64,000 nt of DNA from Rhodopseudomonas boonkerdii. Its GTDB lineage: Bacteria > Pseudomonadota > Alphaproteobacteria > Rhizobiales > Xanthobacteraceae. The notes beneath the pieces are model-generated. The model had not been told where the DNA came from and did not search any database. It saw nothing but the letters and a program-made list of their open reading frames with translations. Below are positions 54,548 to 62,505 of this stretch, in pieces; within the stretch, counting starts at the first letter, position 1, and each line of letters opens with the position of its first letter. The DNA is taken from NCBI RefSeq assembly GCF_021184025.1, contig NZ_CP036537.1:5022001-5086000 (forward strand), given 5' to 3'. The translations under genes and the position numbers were made by a program.

Positions 54548-54607
54548 AACGATATGCCGGACCTGAGCGTTCAGATCCCGACCAACCAAACATCGAAAGA
54601 CGTGAGA

Positions 54608-55081
54608 ATGCCTGATCACCGTAACACATCCATCAGCGGTAAAATCACCCACATCTTCGGCCACCGTTTCGTCGTCGAAACCGAGCACGGCGCCGTACTC
54701 GCCGATGTCACGCCAAAAGGCCTTGATCAACATCCATTGCGGATAGGCGAAGAGGTCAACCTCTTAGGTGAGATGAAGCCGTCAGAGCTCAAGGTTTCCG
54801 AGCTCCGCTCCGAAGGCAAGACAATCACCATCGAGCACAAGAAGAAGCCGCACGAGCATCATGCACATGCCGAACCGCGTGTTGCCCTGAAAGCAGCCCG
54901 TGCCGCCGGTTTCGAACCACTCGGCGAACCACGCCGCAAGCCGAAGCATTTCGAAGTCCTGGGACGGCGCAACCACACCCTGAGCGAGTTGCACATCGAA
55001 CTCGATGGGCACATTCGCAAGACGAAGCCGGTTGAGGATCACGATCCAAAATGGAGCGAGACGCTGCAGGCGCCGATGTGA
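54608..55081 (+). CDS. OB-fold-like protein, histidine-rich linker
   Basis: 157 residues from ATG 54608 (MPDHRNTSISGKITHIFGHR). The beta domain, SGKITHIFGHRFVVETEHGA then VLADVTPKG, aligns with GEVGDIFGNKFVVQDPSGRA then LVDTGPRG of the upstream gene, so the two are paralogous. A His-rich linker (KKKPHEHHAHAEPR) joins it to a basic C-terminal region, AARAAGFEPLGEPRRKPKHF, then EVLGRRNHTLSELHIELDGH. No signal peptide is seen, so this copy may be cytoplasmic. It is probably co-transcribed with the preceding gene. Confidence 0.75.
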   Translation: MPDHRNTSISGKITHIFGHRFVVETEHGAVLADVTPKGLDQHPLRIGEEVNLLGEMKPSELKVSELRSEGKTITIEHKKKPHEHHAHAEPRVALKAARAAGFEPLGEPRRKPKHFEVLGRRNHTLSELHIELDGHIRKTKPVEDHDPKWSETLQAPM

Positions 55082-55112
55082 CCTTCGATCACGAGGTGAT
55101 CTGTGTTCGCCG

Positions 55113-55550
55113 TCATGCCCGATAGGCGACGAGCACGGCCCCACAAGCGATCAGGATCACACCCAGCCAGTTCGGCAGGGAGAGTTTCTCACCGAGAAAC
55201 AATACGGCGAACACCGCCACGAAGACCACGCTGAGCTTGTCGATGGGCGCCACACGCGCTGCGTCGCCAAGCTTTAGCGCGCGGAAATAGCAGATCCACG
55301 ACGCACCGGTGGCGCAGCCCGACAGAACGAGGAAGATCCATGTCTTCGGCGTAATTGTCGACGGCGACTGCCAGTGGCCGGTCGCCACCACCATCGCCCC
55401 TGCTGCGAACAGAATGACGATGGTACGGATGAAGGTGGCAAAGTCGGAATTGACGTTCTCGACGCCGATCTTGGCGAAGATCGCCGTCAGTGCCGCGAAG
55501 GCTGCGGAAAGCACCGCCCAGAAGGGCCAGGTGAGGGTGAGGTTTTTCAT
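55113..55550 (-). CDS. EamA/DMT-type small membrane transporter
   Basis: 145 residues from ATG 55550 (MKNLTLTWPFWAVLSAAFAA). Five hydrophobic helices form a single EamA unit: LTAIFAKIGVENVNSDFATF, IFLVLSGCATGASWICYFRA and LGEKLSLPNWLGVILIACGA. Most DMT carriers have two such units, so this half-size protein probably works as a dimer. The substrate is unknown. Upstream codons to 55679 lie within a family-C repeat and are not part of the gene. Confidence 0.87.
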   Translation of the reverse strand: MKNLTLTWPFWAVLSAAFAALTAIFAKIGVENVNSDFATFIRTIVILFAAGAMVVATGHWQSPSTITPKTWIFLVLSGCATGASWICYFRALKLGDAARVAPIDKLSVVFVAVFAVLFLGEKLSLPNWLGVILIACGAVLVAYRA

Positions 55551-55571
55551 TGGCGTTGCGGAGCTCTCTCT

Positions 55572-55728
55572 TGTCGTCGCCCGCCCGGCTCGACCGGACG
55601 ACCCAGTATACGCGAGAGACGTGATTTGCACCGTGACACTGCGTTCATCTCGATCCATGCGTCTTGCACGGCAAATCATTAGCGTCGGTGTTTACTGGGG
55701 CACCCGGTCGAGCCGGGTGGACGACATA
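55572..55728. repeat. Intergenic inverted repeat, family C (third copy)
   Basis: The outer blocks TTGTCGTCGCCCGCCCGGCT and CGACCGGACGACCCAGTATA are matched on the far side by TTTACTGGGGCACCCGGTCG and AGCCGGGTGGACGACATAG. It resembles 18784-18901 and 32691-32816. It sits between the EamA gene and the pckA terminator. Confidence 0.8.
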
Positions 55729-55737
55729 GCGAGACGC

Positions 55738-55766
55738 AAAAAGGGCGACCTTGCGGCCGCCCTTTC
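55738..55766 (-). terminator. Rho-independent terminator of pckA
   Basis: On the minus strand AAAGGGCGGCC pairs across GCAA with GGTCGCCCTTT and is followed by TTTG. The stem is GC-rich and lies 22 bp after the pckA stop codon. Confidence 0.75.
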
Positions 55767-55787
55767 GCTATCTCCATGTCGCGGCGT

Positions 55788-57401
55788 CTACTCCGCCGCC
55801 ATCTTCACATCCGGAGCTGCAGCGCGGACTTCGGCATCCACCTGCCCCTCGAACTTGGCAAAGTTCTTCTGGAACATGCCGACGAGCTTTCGCGCGGTCG
55901 CGTCGAACTCGGCCTTGTCCTTCCAGGTGTTCACCGGGTCGAGGATTTCGCTCGGTACGCCGGGCAGCGCGGTCGGAACCGCGAAGCCGAAATACTTGTC
56001 GGTGCGGAACTCGACATTGCGCAGCGAGCCGTCGAGCGCCGCGGTCAGCAGTGCACGCGTCACCTTGATCGGCATCCGCGAGCCGACACCATACTTGCCG
56101 CCGGTCCAGCCTGTGTTGACCAGCCAGCAGTCCACATTGTGCTTGGCAATCAGTTCGCGCAGCATGTTGCCATAGACGGATGGGTCCAGCGGCAGGAATG
56201 GTGAACCGAAGCAGGTGGAGAATTCCGGCTCCGGATCGTTGCCAAGACCGCGCTCGGTACCGGCGACCTTCGCGGTGTAGCCGGACAGGAAGTGATACAT
56301 CGCTTGCGCCGGGGTCAGCTTGGCGATCGGTGGCAGCACGCCGAAGGCATCCGCTGCGAGCATCACCACGTTTTTCGGCTGCGGCGCACGGCCGGTGCGC
56401 GACGCGTTCGGGATGAAGTCGAGTGGATAGGCCGAACGGGTGTTCTCGGTCTTCGAACCGTCGTCGAAATCCGGCACCTTGGTGATCGGATCGAGGATAA
56501 CGTTTTCGAGCACCGCACCGAAACGCTTGGAGGCGGCATAGATCGCCGGTTCGGCTTCTTGTGACAGCTTGATGGTCTTGGCATAGCAGCCGCCTTCGAA
56601 ATTGAAGACGCCGTCCTTGCCCCAGCCGTGCTCGTCGTCACCGATCAGCGTGCGCTTCGGATCGGCCGACAGCGTGGTCTTGCCGGTGCCCGACAGGCCA
56701 AAGAAGATCGCGGTATCGCCGTTCGGGCCGACATTGGCCGAGCAATGCATCGGCAGCACGCCCTTGGCGGGCAGATAATAATTCAGCGTGGTGAAGACCG
56801 ACTTCTTCATCTCGCCGGCATAATAAGACCCGCCGATCAGGACGATCTTGCGGGCGAAATCGATAGCCACGACGTTCTCCGAGCGGCAGCCGTGACGTTT
56901 CGGATCGGCGCGGAAGCTCGGCAGGTCGATGATGGTGAGTTCGGGCACGAAGTCCTTCAGTGCCGATGCTTCCGGACGGATCAGCAGTGTGCGGATGAAC
57001 AGCGAGTGCCAGGCGAGCTCGGTGAACACGCGGGTCTTGATGGCGAAGCTGGGATCGGCGCCGCCATAGAGATCCTGTGCGAACAGCGTCATGCCTTCGG
57101 CATGCTTCTTGAAATCGGTGTAGAGCGCTTCGAACTGCTCGGGGGTGATCGACTGGTTGCCGGCCCACCACATTTTCTCGGTGGACGCATCCTTGACAGT
57201 AAACTTGTCCTTCGGGCTGCGGCCGGTGAAGTCGCCCGTGTCAGCGCAGAGCGCGCCATCGGACGACAATTCGGCTTCGCCATTACGCAGCGAATGCTCA
57301 TAAAGCTGCGGCGCGCCGAGATTCCAGTTCACTGCCTTGAGATTTTTGAGTCCGAATTTGTCGGCGCCATAGGCCGCGTTACGTACGCCCGTCTCTTGCA
57401 C
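55788..57401 (-). CDS. pckA: Phosphoenolpyruvate carboxykinase (ATP)
   Basis: 537 residues. The kinase-1a loop and P-loop read [20 protein letters not shown], preceded by [14 protein letters not shown]. The kinase-2 metal site is [20 protein letters not shown], and the guanidinium-rich [16 protein letters not shown] is present. It converts oxaloacetate to PEP at the entry to gluconeogenesis. It is divergent from, and close to, chvI-chvG-hprK, an arrangement conserved in alphaproteobacteria where ChvI and the PTS components influence pckA expression. A terminator lies directly after the gene. Confidence 0.97.
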   Translation of the reverse strand: MQETGVRNAAYGADKFGLKNLKAVNWNLGAPQLYEHSLRNGEAELSSDGALCADTGDFTGRSPKDKFTVKDASTEKMWWAGNQSITPEQFEALYTDFKKHAEGMTLFAQDLYGGADPSFAIKTRVFTELAWHSLFIRTLLIRPEASALKDFVPELTIIDLPSFRADPKRHGCRSENVVAIDFARKIVLIGGSYYAGEMKKSVFTTLNYYLPAKGVLPMHCSANVGPNGDTAIFFGLSGTGKTTLSADPKRTLIGDDEHGWGKDGVFNFEGGCYAKTIKLSQEAEPAIYAASKRFGAVLENVILDPITKVPDFDDGSKTENTRSAYPLDFIPNASRTGRAPQPKNVVMLAADAFGVLPPIAKLTPAQAMYHFLSGYTAKVAGTERGLGNDPEPEFSTCFGSPFLPLDPSVYGNMLRELIAKHNVDCWLVNTGWTGGKYGVGSRMPIKVTRALLTAALDGSLRNVEFRTDKYFGFAVPTALPGVPSEILDPVNTWKDKAEFDATARKLVGMFQKNFAKFEGQVDAEVRAAAPDVKMAAE

Positions 57402-57583
57402 GGATAGTCCTCCTTAGAGTCCGCCATTCAAACGATGTGGCCGCTTCCAGCCACACATCGCAGCGGTAGCCGCCACTATAACCGCTCCGGCTTCGATCCG
57501 GCGACCTAATAGTGACGAAGATGTGAAAAGCCAAGCGGCCGCCCCCTGACTTGGTTTATTCCAAGCATGGCGCCGGATATTGC

Positions 57584-58324
57584 TCAACCGTTCAAAGCGC
57601 GGGCCTGCTCTGCCAGTTCCCGGAGCACCTCGCGCAATTCCATGGGCGTGACGATCCGCCGCGGGAAATCCAACCGAAGCGCTATAGACGTTCCGTTCTG
57701 CAGATCGAGACCGTCGGGATCGCATCCCGTGCAATGCCAGTCGCCTGCTTCTGCGGCAAGCAGCGTCGTTGCGTAGAGATTGAGCGCGTCGCGATGGTCG
57801 GCGTTCATATGCGCCACCGCATCCTCTTCGGCCTCCAACACGCTCTCGGCGCCGTCGAGATCGGTGAGATACTGTGCGGGCGCGAGATCGATGATACGGC
57901 CGAACCCCGCCACCAGGTGCAGCGATGTCGGCCGCACCCGGAAGAACGAGAAATCCTTAAAATCCACAAAAGCTTGCGCTGATGAATGGACGCCAAGATA
58001 ACGCCGGCGCAGCAGCGGGCGCTCGGCTTCCGATGCTTCCTCGGCGGTCCCTCCCAGCATGATCCTAGCGCCTTCGAGCGGGTCGCCCGGCGCGCGCTCG
58101 TCCAGCATCAGCGAGACCCGGGCGTCGCTCAGGATGTTCCGCGTATGCACCGCCAGCCGCGAAATCAGCAGAATCGGCGTGCCGTCGGGGTGGCTGGCGA
58201 TGTTCACGAGCGAGCAATAAGGGTCCCCCTTGCCGACGGTCAGGGTTGCAAGTGCGCCGTGCCGGCTGCGTCGCAGCAGCGACCGGGTGACGCGCGAAGG
58301 GTCGAAATCGTCTGTCGGCTGCAT
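57584..58324 (-). CDS. HugZ-like pyridoxamine-phosphate-oxidase-fold protein (DUF2470)
   Basis: 246 residues. The N-terminal split-barrel FMN-binding-like domain reads ATLTVGKGDPYCSLVNIASH, DGTPILLISRLAVHTRNILS and FVDFKDFSFFRVRP. The C-terminal DUF2470 domain has EEDAVAHMNADHRDALNLYA. Members of the HugZ group bind or degrade heme; others are general flavin-reductase-like. The start at ATG 58324 gives a normal length. No iron-response box was seen upstream. It lies between pckA and chvI on the pckA strand. Confidence 0.88.
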   Translation of the reverse strand: MQPTDDFDPSRVTRSLLRRSRHGALATLTVGKGDPYCSLVNIASHPDGTPILLISRLAVHTRNILSDARVSLMLDERAPGDPLEGARIMLGGTAEEASEAERPLLRRRYLGVHSSAQAFVDFKDFSFFRVRPTSLHLVAGFGRIIDLAPAQYLTDLDGAESVLEAEEDAVAHMNADHRDALNLYATTLLAAEAGDWHCTGCDPDGLDLQNGTSIALRLDFPRRIVTPMELREVLRELAEQARALNG

Positions 58325-58539
58325 TGTTAAATCCCGAGATTCATTGCGAAAATGGCTTCTCCTGACACCTTGGGCGGCGTATATAGGAGTGGAACTCGCG
58401 TCCCCTTTAAGCGTTCAGGGAACTTGGCCACACTTCAGCCCAGCTTGCATTGCTGGTTGACTGTGTTTTTAAGGCCACCTCGTACGGCGGAATATCCAAT
58501 TCCCGTCGCACAGACCATCCCGCTTCGGAAAGCAGGCTC

Positions 58540-59241
58540 ATGCCCACAATCGCCTTGGTCGACGACGACCGCAACATTCTCACATCCGTATCGATCGCGC
58601 TCGAAGCCGAAGGCTATCGCATCATGACCTATACGGACGGTGCGTCTGCCCTGGACGGTTTTCGCACCAGCCAGCCGGACCTCGCGATCCTGGACATCAA
58701 GATGCCCCGGATGGACGGCATGGAGACGCTGCGCCGCTTGCGCCAGAAGTCTGACCTGCCAGTGATCTTCCTCACCTCGAAGGACGAGGAGATCGACGAA
58801 CTGTTCGGCCTCAAGATGGGCGCCGACGATTTCATCCGCAAACCTTTCTCGCAGCGCCTGCTGGTGGAGCGCGTGAAGGCCGTGCTGCGCCGCTCGGCAC
58901 CAAAGGACCCGGCCGCCGTGCCGAAGGAGACCGACGCCAAGGCGCTCGATCGCGGTCTGTTGCGTATGGATCCGGAGCGTCACACCTGCACCTGGAAGAA
59001 CGAGCCGGTGACCCTCACCGTCACCGAATTCCTGATCCTGCAGGCACTCGCCACCCGTCCCGGCGTGGTGAAGAGCCGTAATGCGCTGATGGATGCCGCT
59101 TACGACGATCAGGTCTATGTGGACGATCGCACCATCGACAGCCACATCAAGCGCCTGCGCAAGAAGTTCAAGGTGGTCGATGACGACTTCGAGATGATCG
59201 AAACGCTGTACGGCGTCGGTTATCGTTTCAAGGAAACCTGA
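58540..59241 (+). CDS. chvI: Response regulator ChvI
   Basis: 233 residues from ATG 58540 ([20 protein letters not shown]). The receiver has VDDD, the phospho-acceptor in [33 protein letters not shown] and [14 protein letters not shown]. The OmpR winged helix ends [20 protein letters not shown], then YGVGYRFKE. This matches ChvI, the acid/envelope-stress regulator of alphaproteobacteria. It starts the chvI-chvG-hprK-EIIA-HPr cluster and is divergent from pckA across the HugZ-like gene. Confidence 0.96.
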   Translation: MPTIALVDDDRNILTSVSIALEAEGYRIMTYTDGASALDGFRTSQPDLAILDIKMPRMDGMETLRRLRQKSDLPVIFLTSKDEEIDELFGLKMGADDFIRKPFSQRLLVERVKAVLRRSAPKDPAAVPKETDAKALDRGLLRMDPERHTCTWKNEPVTLTVTEFLILQALATRPGVVKSRNALMDAAYDDQVYVDDRTIDSHIKRLRKKFKVVDDDFEMIETLYGVGYRFKET

Positions 59242-59299
59242 CTCGAACAGGTTTCACGGCCCGTCGCGGGCCTACGCAATCGCATCGCCGCGCTAGGCT

Positions 59300-61150
59300 T
59301 TGACCGGCGATCGCGATCTATCGACAAACAAGCGGGCAGTGTGGGCTTTGCTGGATCGAACGCAGCCTGATGGAAGACGGGACGGCGGCGGTGCGCCCCA
59401 GGCGCCCGATGCATCCGACGAGAAGCTGGCCGGCGGCTGGCCGCGCCCCCTCGACTGGCTGCGCAGGGTTCGGCAGTTTTTTGTCGCACTGACCTTCTCG
59501 AGTCTCACGCGTCGTATCGTCTCGCTCAATCTCGCCGGCCTCTGCGCACTCGTGGCCGGCGTCCTCTACTTGTCGCAATTTCGCGCCGGCCTGATCGATG
59601 CGCGCGCGCAGAGCTTGCTCACCCAGGCTGAAATCATCGCCGGCGCCATCGCAGCCTCGGCAACGGTCGAAACCAACACGATCACCATCGATCCGGACCG
59701 TTTGCTCGATCTCAAGCCGGGTGAAAGCTACGGGGCACCGGACGAATTCAACAATCTCGACTTTCCGATCAATCCAGAGCGCGTCGCCCCGGTGCTGCGC
59801 CGGCTGATCTCGCCGACGAAAACGCGCGCGCGCATCTATGACCGCGACGGCGTGTTGCTGCTGGATAGCCGCAGCCTCTATGGCCGCGGCGATGTCCTGC
59901 GCTTCGAGCTGCCGCCGCCGACCACGGAGAAGCCGGGTCTGGTCGAGAAGGCCACCATCGCGATCCGCACCTGGCTTAATCGCGGCGACCTGCCGCTCTA
60001 TCGCGAGCTCGGCCCCGAGAACGGCAACGGTTATCAGGAAGTGCAGCAGTCGCTCAGCGGCATGAAGAGCAGCATGGTACGCATCAATGACCGCGGCGAA
60101 GTCATCGTCTCGGTCGCGGTGCCTGTGCAGCGCTTCCGCGCCGTGCATGGCGCGCTGATGCTTTCGACCCAGGGCGACGATATCGATCAGATGGTCACCG
60201 CCGAGCGTCTCGCCATTCTGAAAGTGTTCGCCGTCGCCATGGCGGTGATGATCGTGCTGTCGCTACTGCTCGCCTCGACGATTGCAGGCCCGGTACGACG
60301 CCTCGCCGATAGCGCCGAGCGCGTCCGCCGCCGCATCCGCACCCGCGTCGAAATTCCCGACTTCACCGACCGCCGCGACGAGATCGGACATCTTTCCGGT
60401 GCACTGCGCGACATGACCGACGCGCTCTACAACCGCATCGAGGCGATCGAGATGTTCGCTGCCGACGTTTCGCACGAATTGAAGAACCCGCTGACTTCGC
60501 TGCGCTCCGCCGTCGAAACCTTGCCGCTGGCGAAGAACGAGAACAGCCGCGGCCGGCTGCTGGCCGTGATCGAGCACGATGTGCGCCGCCTCGATCGCCT
60601 GATCTCCGACATCTCCGATGCCAGCCGTCTCGATGCCGAGCTTCAACGCAACGATGTCGCGCCGGTCGATGTGCGCAAACTGCTGAACACCCTCACTGCC
60701 ATCGCCAACGAAACCAAGCTCGGCCACGACGTCGGCGTCGAGGTGCGCTTCGAGGGACCGGCGAACGACACTTTCTCCGTGCCCGGGCACGACTCCCGGC
60801 TTGGTCAGGTCATCACCAATCTCGTCACCAACGCCCAGTCCTTCTCCGAGCCGGGCGCCAAGGTGCGCATTGCCTGCCGCCGCCTGAAATCGAAGATCGA
60901 GATCGTGGTTGACGATGACGGCCCCGGCATCGGGCCGGATGCGCTGGAGCGGATATTTGAGCGCTTCTACACCGACCGACCGCATCAGGGTTTTGGCCAG
61001 AACTCCGGCCTGGGCCTGTCGATCTCTAAACAGATCGTCGAGGCCCATGGCGGTACCGTCTGGGCCGAAAACCGGGTCGGCGCCGCCAATGCCGACGGCG
61101 AAATACCGGTGCTCGGCGCCCGCTTCGTCGTGAGGCTGCCCGCGACATGA
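59300..61150 (+). CDS. chvG: Sensor histidine kinase ChvG
   Basis: Up to 616 residues. The N-terminal cytoplasmic segment is Gly/Asp-rich. The first membrane helix is in IVSLNLAGLCALVAGVLYLS and the second in VFAVAMAVMIVLSLLLASTI, with a periplasmic domain of about 190 residues between. A HAMP follows, then the H-box AADVSHELKNPLTSLRSAVE and the ATPase boxes NLVTNAQSFS, DDDGPGIG and GLGLSISKQI. TTG 59300, GTG 59339 and TTG 59348 are all possible starts. In relatives ChvG is held in check by ExoR, which is not in this window. hprK overlaps its stop by four bases. Confidence 0.94.
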   Translation: MTGDRDLSTNKRAVWALLDRTQPDGRRDGGGAPQAPDASDEKLAGGWPRPLDWLRRVRQFFVALTFSSLTRRIVSLNLAGLCALVAGVLYLSQFRAGLIDARAQSLLTQAEIIAGAIAASATVETNTITIDPDRLLDLKPGESYGAPDEFNNLDFPINPERVAPVLRRLISPTKTRARIYDRDGVLLLDSRSLYGRGDVLRFELPPPTTEKPGLVEKATIAIRTWLNRGDLPLYRELGPENGNGYQEVQQSLSGMKSSMVRINDRGEVIVSVAVPVQRFRAVHGALMLSTQGDDIDQMVTAERLAILKVFAVAMAVMIVLSLLLASTIAGPVRRLADSAERVRRRIRTRVEIPDFTDRRDEIGHLSGALRDMTDALYNRIEAIEMFAADVSHELKNPLTSLRSAVETLPLAKNENSRGRLLAVIEHDVRRLDRLISDISDASRLDAELQRNDVAPVDVRKLLNTLTAIANETKLGHDVGVEVRFEGPANDTFSVPGHDSRLGQVITNLVTNAQSFSEPGAKVRIACRRLKSKIEIVVDDDGPGIGPDALERIFERFYTDRPHQGFGQNSGLGLSISKQIVEAHGGTVWAENRVGAANADGEIPVLGARFVVRLPAT

Positions 61151-61617
61151 CCGCTCCCCAGGCCAGCATCCACGCGTCGGCCGTCCTGGTGGGCGACCGC
61201 GCGGTGTTGATCCGCGGCCCGTCGGGCTCCGGTAAATCGCGGCTGGTGTTCGACCTGATCCTCGCGGCCCAGGCCGGACTGATCCCGGAAGCGATGCTGG
61301 TGGCCGACGATCGCGCTTTTTTGGACATCACCGACGAGGGCCGGCTGCGCGTCCGGCCAGCACCCGAGCTGGTCGGCTTGCTGGAAATCCGCGGTTTGGG
61401 TATCAGGCGTCTCGATTGTGCTACCGCCGCCATTGTGGGGCTGGTGGTCGATCTCGACGCGCCGGATGCCGCGCGGCTTCCTGACGCGGAAGCGCTGCAG
61501 GTCAGGCTCCGGGACGTCGAACTTCCCCGAATCCCGGTTGGATCCGGTTTTTCACCACTACCCCTGGTGGTAGCCTACCTGACAACGGCCGCGGGCATCT
61601 CGTCGCAGCGACGCTAG
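61147..61617 (+). CDS. hprK: HPr kinase/phosphorylase, short alphaproteobacterial type
   Basis: 156 residues, about half the Gram-positive length: only the C-terminal catalytic domain is present, as usual in alphaproteobacteria. The Walker A loop is IRGPSGSGKSRLVFDLILAA, with DDRAFLDITDEGRLRVRPAP and LLEIRGLGIRRLD as the following family motifs. It phosphorylates and dephosphorylates Ser46 of HPr. It overlaps chvG by four bases and lies upstream of EIIA and HPr, its substrate. Confidence 0.94.
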   Translation: MTAPQASIHASAVLVGDRAVLIRGPSGSGKSRLVFDLILAAQAGLIPEAMLVADDRAFLDITDEGRLRVRPAPELVGLLEIRGLGIRRLDCATAAIVGLVVDLDAPDAARLPDAEALQVRLRDVELPRIPVGSGFSPLPLVVAYLTTAAGISSQRR

Positions 61618-61805
61618 CGCAATTGCCCGAAGGGAATTGGTAACCATATTAGTCCCACACTCGCCACCGAGCTGACCCGCTGAGCCTCCCCCGACAAAGG
61701 TCGTATTTTAAGGGAGTTTCGCGAAGAGACCTCTTGCATGGAGGCTCTGGATGGTCAAAGTGGCGCTTTCGTGCGGCGCACCATCGCGTCCACGAGGAGT
61801 TTCCG

Positions 61806-62207
61806 ATGATTGGTCTGGTACTTGTGACCCATGGGCGCCTTGCCGACGAGTTCAAGGCAGCGCTCGAGCACGTAATGGGTCCGCAACAACAAATCGAAGC
61901 CGTAACGATCGGCGCGGAAGACGACTCCGATCTCTGTCGCAGCGATATCATCGAAGCGGTGAACCGCGTCGATAGCGGCGACGGCGTCGCCATCCTCACC
62001 GACATGTTCGGCGGTACGCCGTCGAACCTCGCCATCTCCTGCATGAGCCGGCCGAAAGTCGAAGTGCTGGCCGGCATCAATCTGCCGATGCTGGTGAAGC
62101 TCGCGAAAGTCCGCGAGGAGCGCGCGCTGCCCGACGCCATCGCCATGGCGCAGGAAGCCGGCCGCAAATACGTCACCATCGCCAGCCGCGTGCTCGCCGG
62201 CAAATGA
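61806..62207 (+). CDS. PTS IIA component, mannose family (EIIA-Man)
   Basis: 133 residues from ATG 61806. The phosphorylated His is in MIGLVLVTHGRLADEFKAAL, and ILTDMFGGTPSNLAISCM is the second family signature. No EIIB, EIIC or EIID is present, so it is a regulatory phosphoacceptor rather than part of a sugar transporter. The ATG of the HPr gene overlaps its stop. It follows hprK by about 190 bp; the gap may hold its own promoter. Confidence 0.94.
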   Translation: MIGLVLVTHGRLADEFKAALEHVMGPQQQIEAVTIGAEDDSDLCRSDIIEAVNRVDSGDGVAILTDMFGGTPSNLAISCMSRPKVEVLAGINLPMLVKLAKVREERALPDAIAMAQEAGRKYVTIASRVLAGK

Positions 62208-62485
62208 GCGAACCTCTCTCCCGCGAACTGCCCATCACCAACAAGCGCGGCCTTCATGCGCGCGCCTCCGCGAAATTCGTGCAGACGGTGGAGAAGTTCA
62301 ACGCCGACATCACCGTGACGCGGAATGGCGAGACGGTCGGCGGCACGTCGATCATGGGCCTGATGATGCTCGCCGCCGGAATCGGCACCAGCATCGTCGT
62401 CTCCGCAAAGGGCCCCGAAGCGCGCGAAGCGATGGACGCGATCTCCGCGCTCGTGCTCGACAAATTCGGCGAAGAGCAGGATTAA
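62204..62485 (+). CDS. HPr family phosphocarrier protein
   Basis: 93 residues. The active-site His is in KRGLHARASAKFVQTVEKF and the regulatory Ser (Ser46 equivalent) is in VGGTSIMGLMMLAAGIGTS. Both modification sites are present, which fits a substrate of the HprK encoded nearby. It overlaps the EIIA gene by four bases. EI is not encoded in the window; in alphaproteobacteria it is usually PtsP elsewhere. Confidence 0.95.
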   Translation: MSEPLSRELPITNKRGLHARASAKFVQTVEKFNADITVTRNGETVGGTSIMGLMMLAAGIGTSIVVSAKGPEAREAMDAISALVLDKFGEEQD

Positions 62486-62505
62486 GCCGCTCTACGATCC
62501 GAGTA

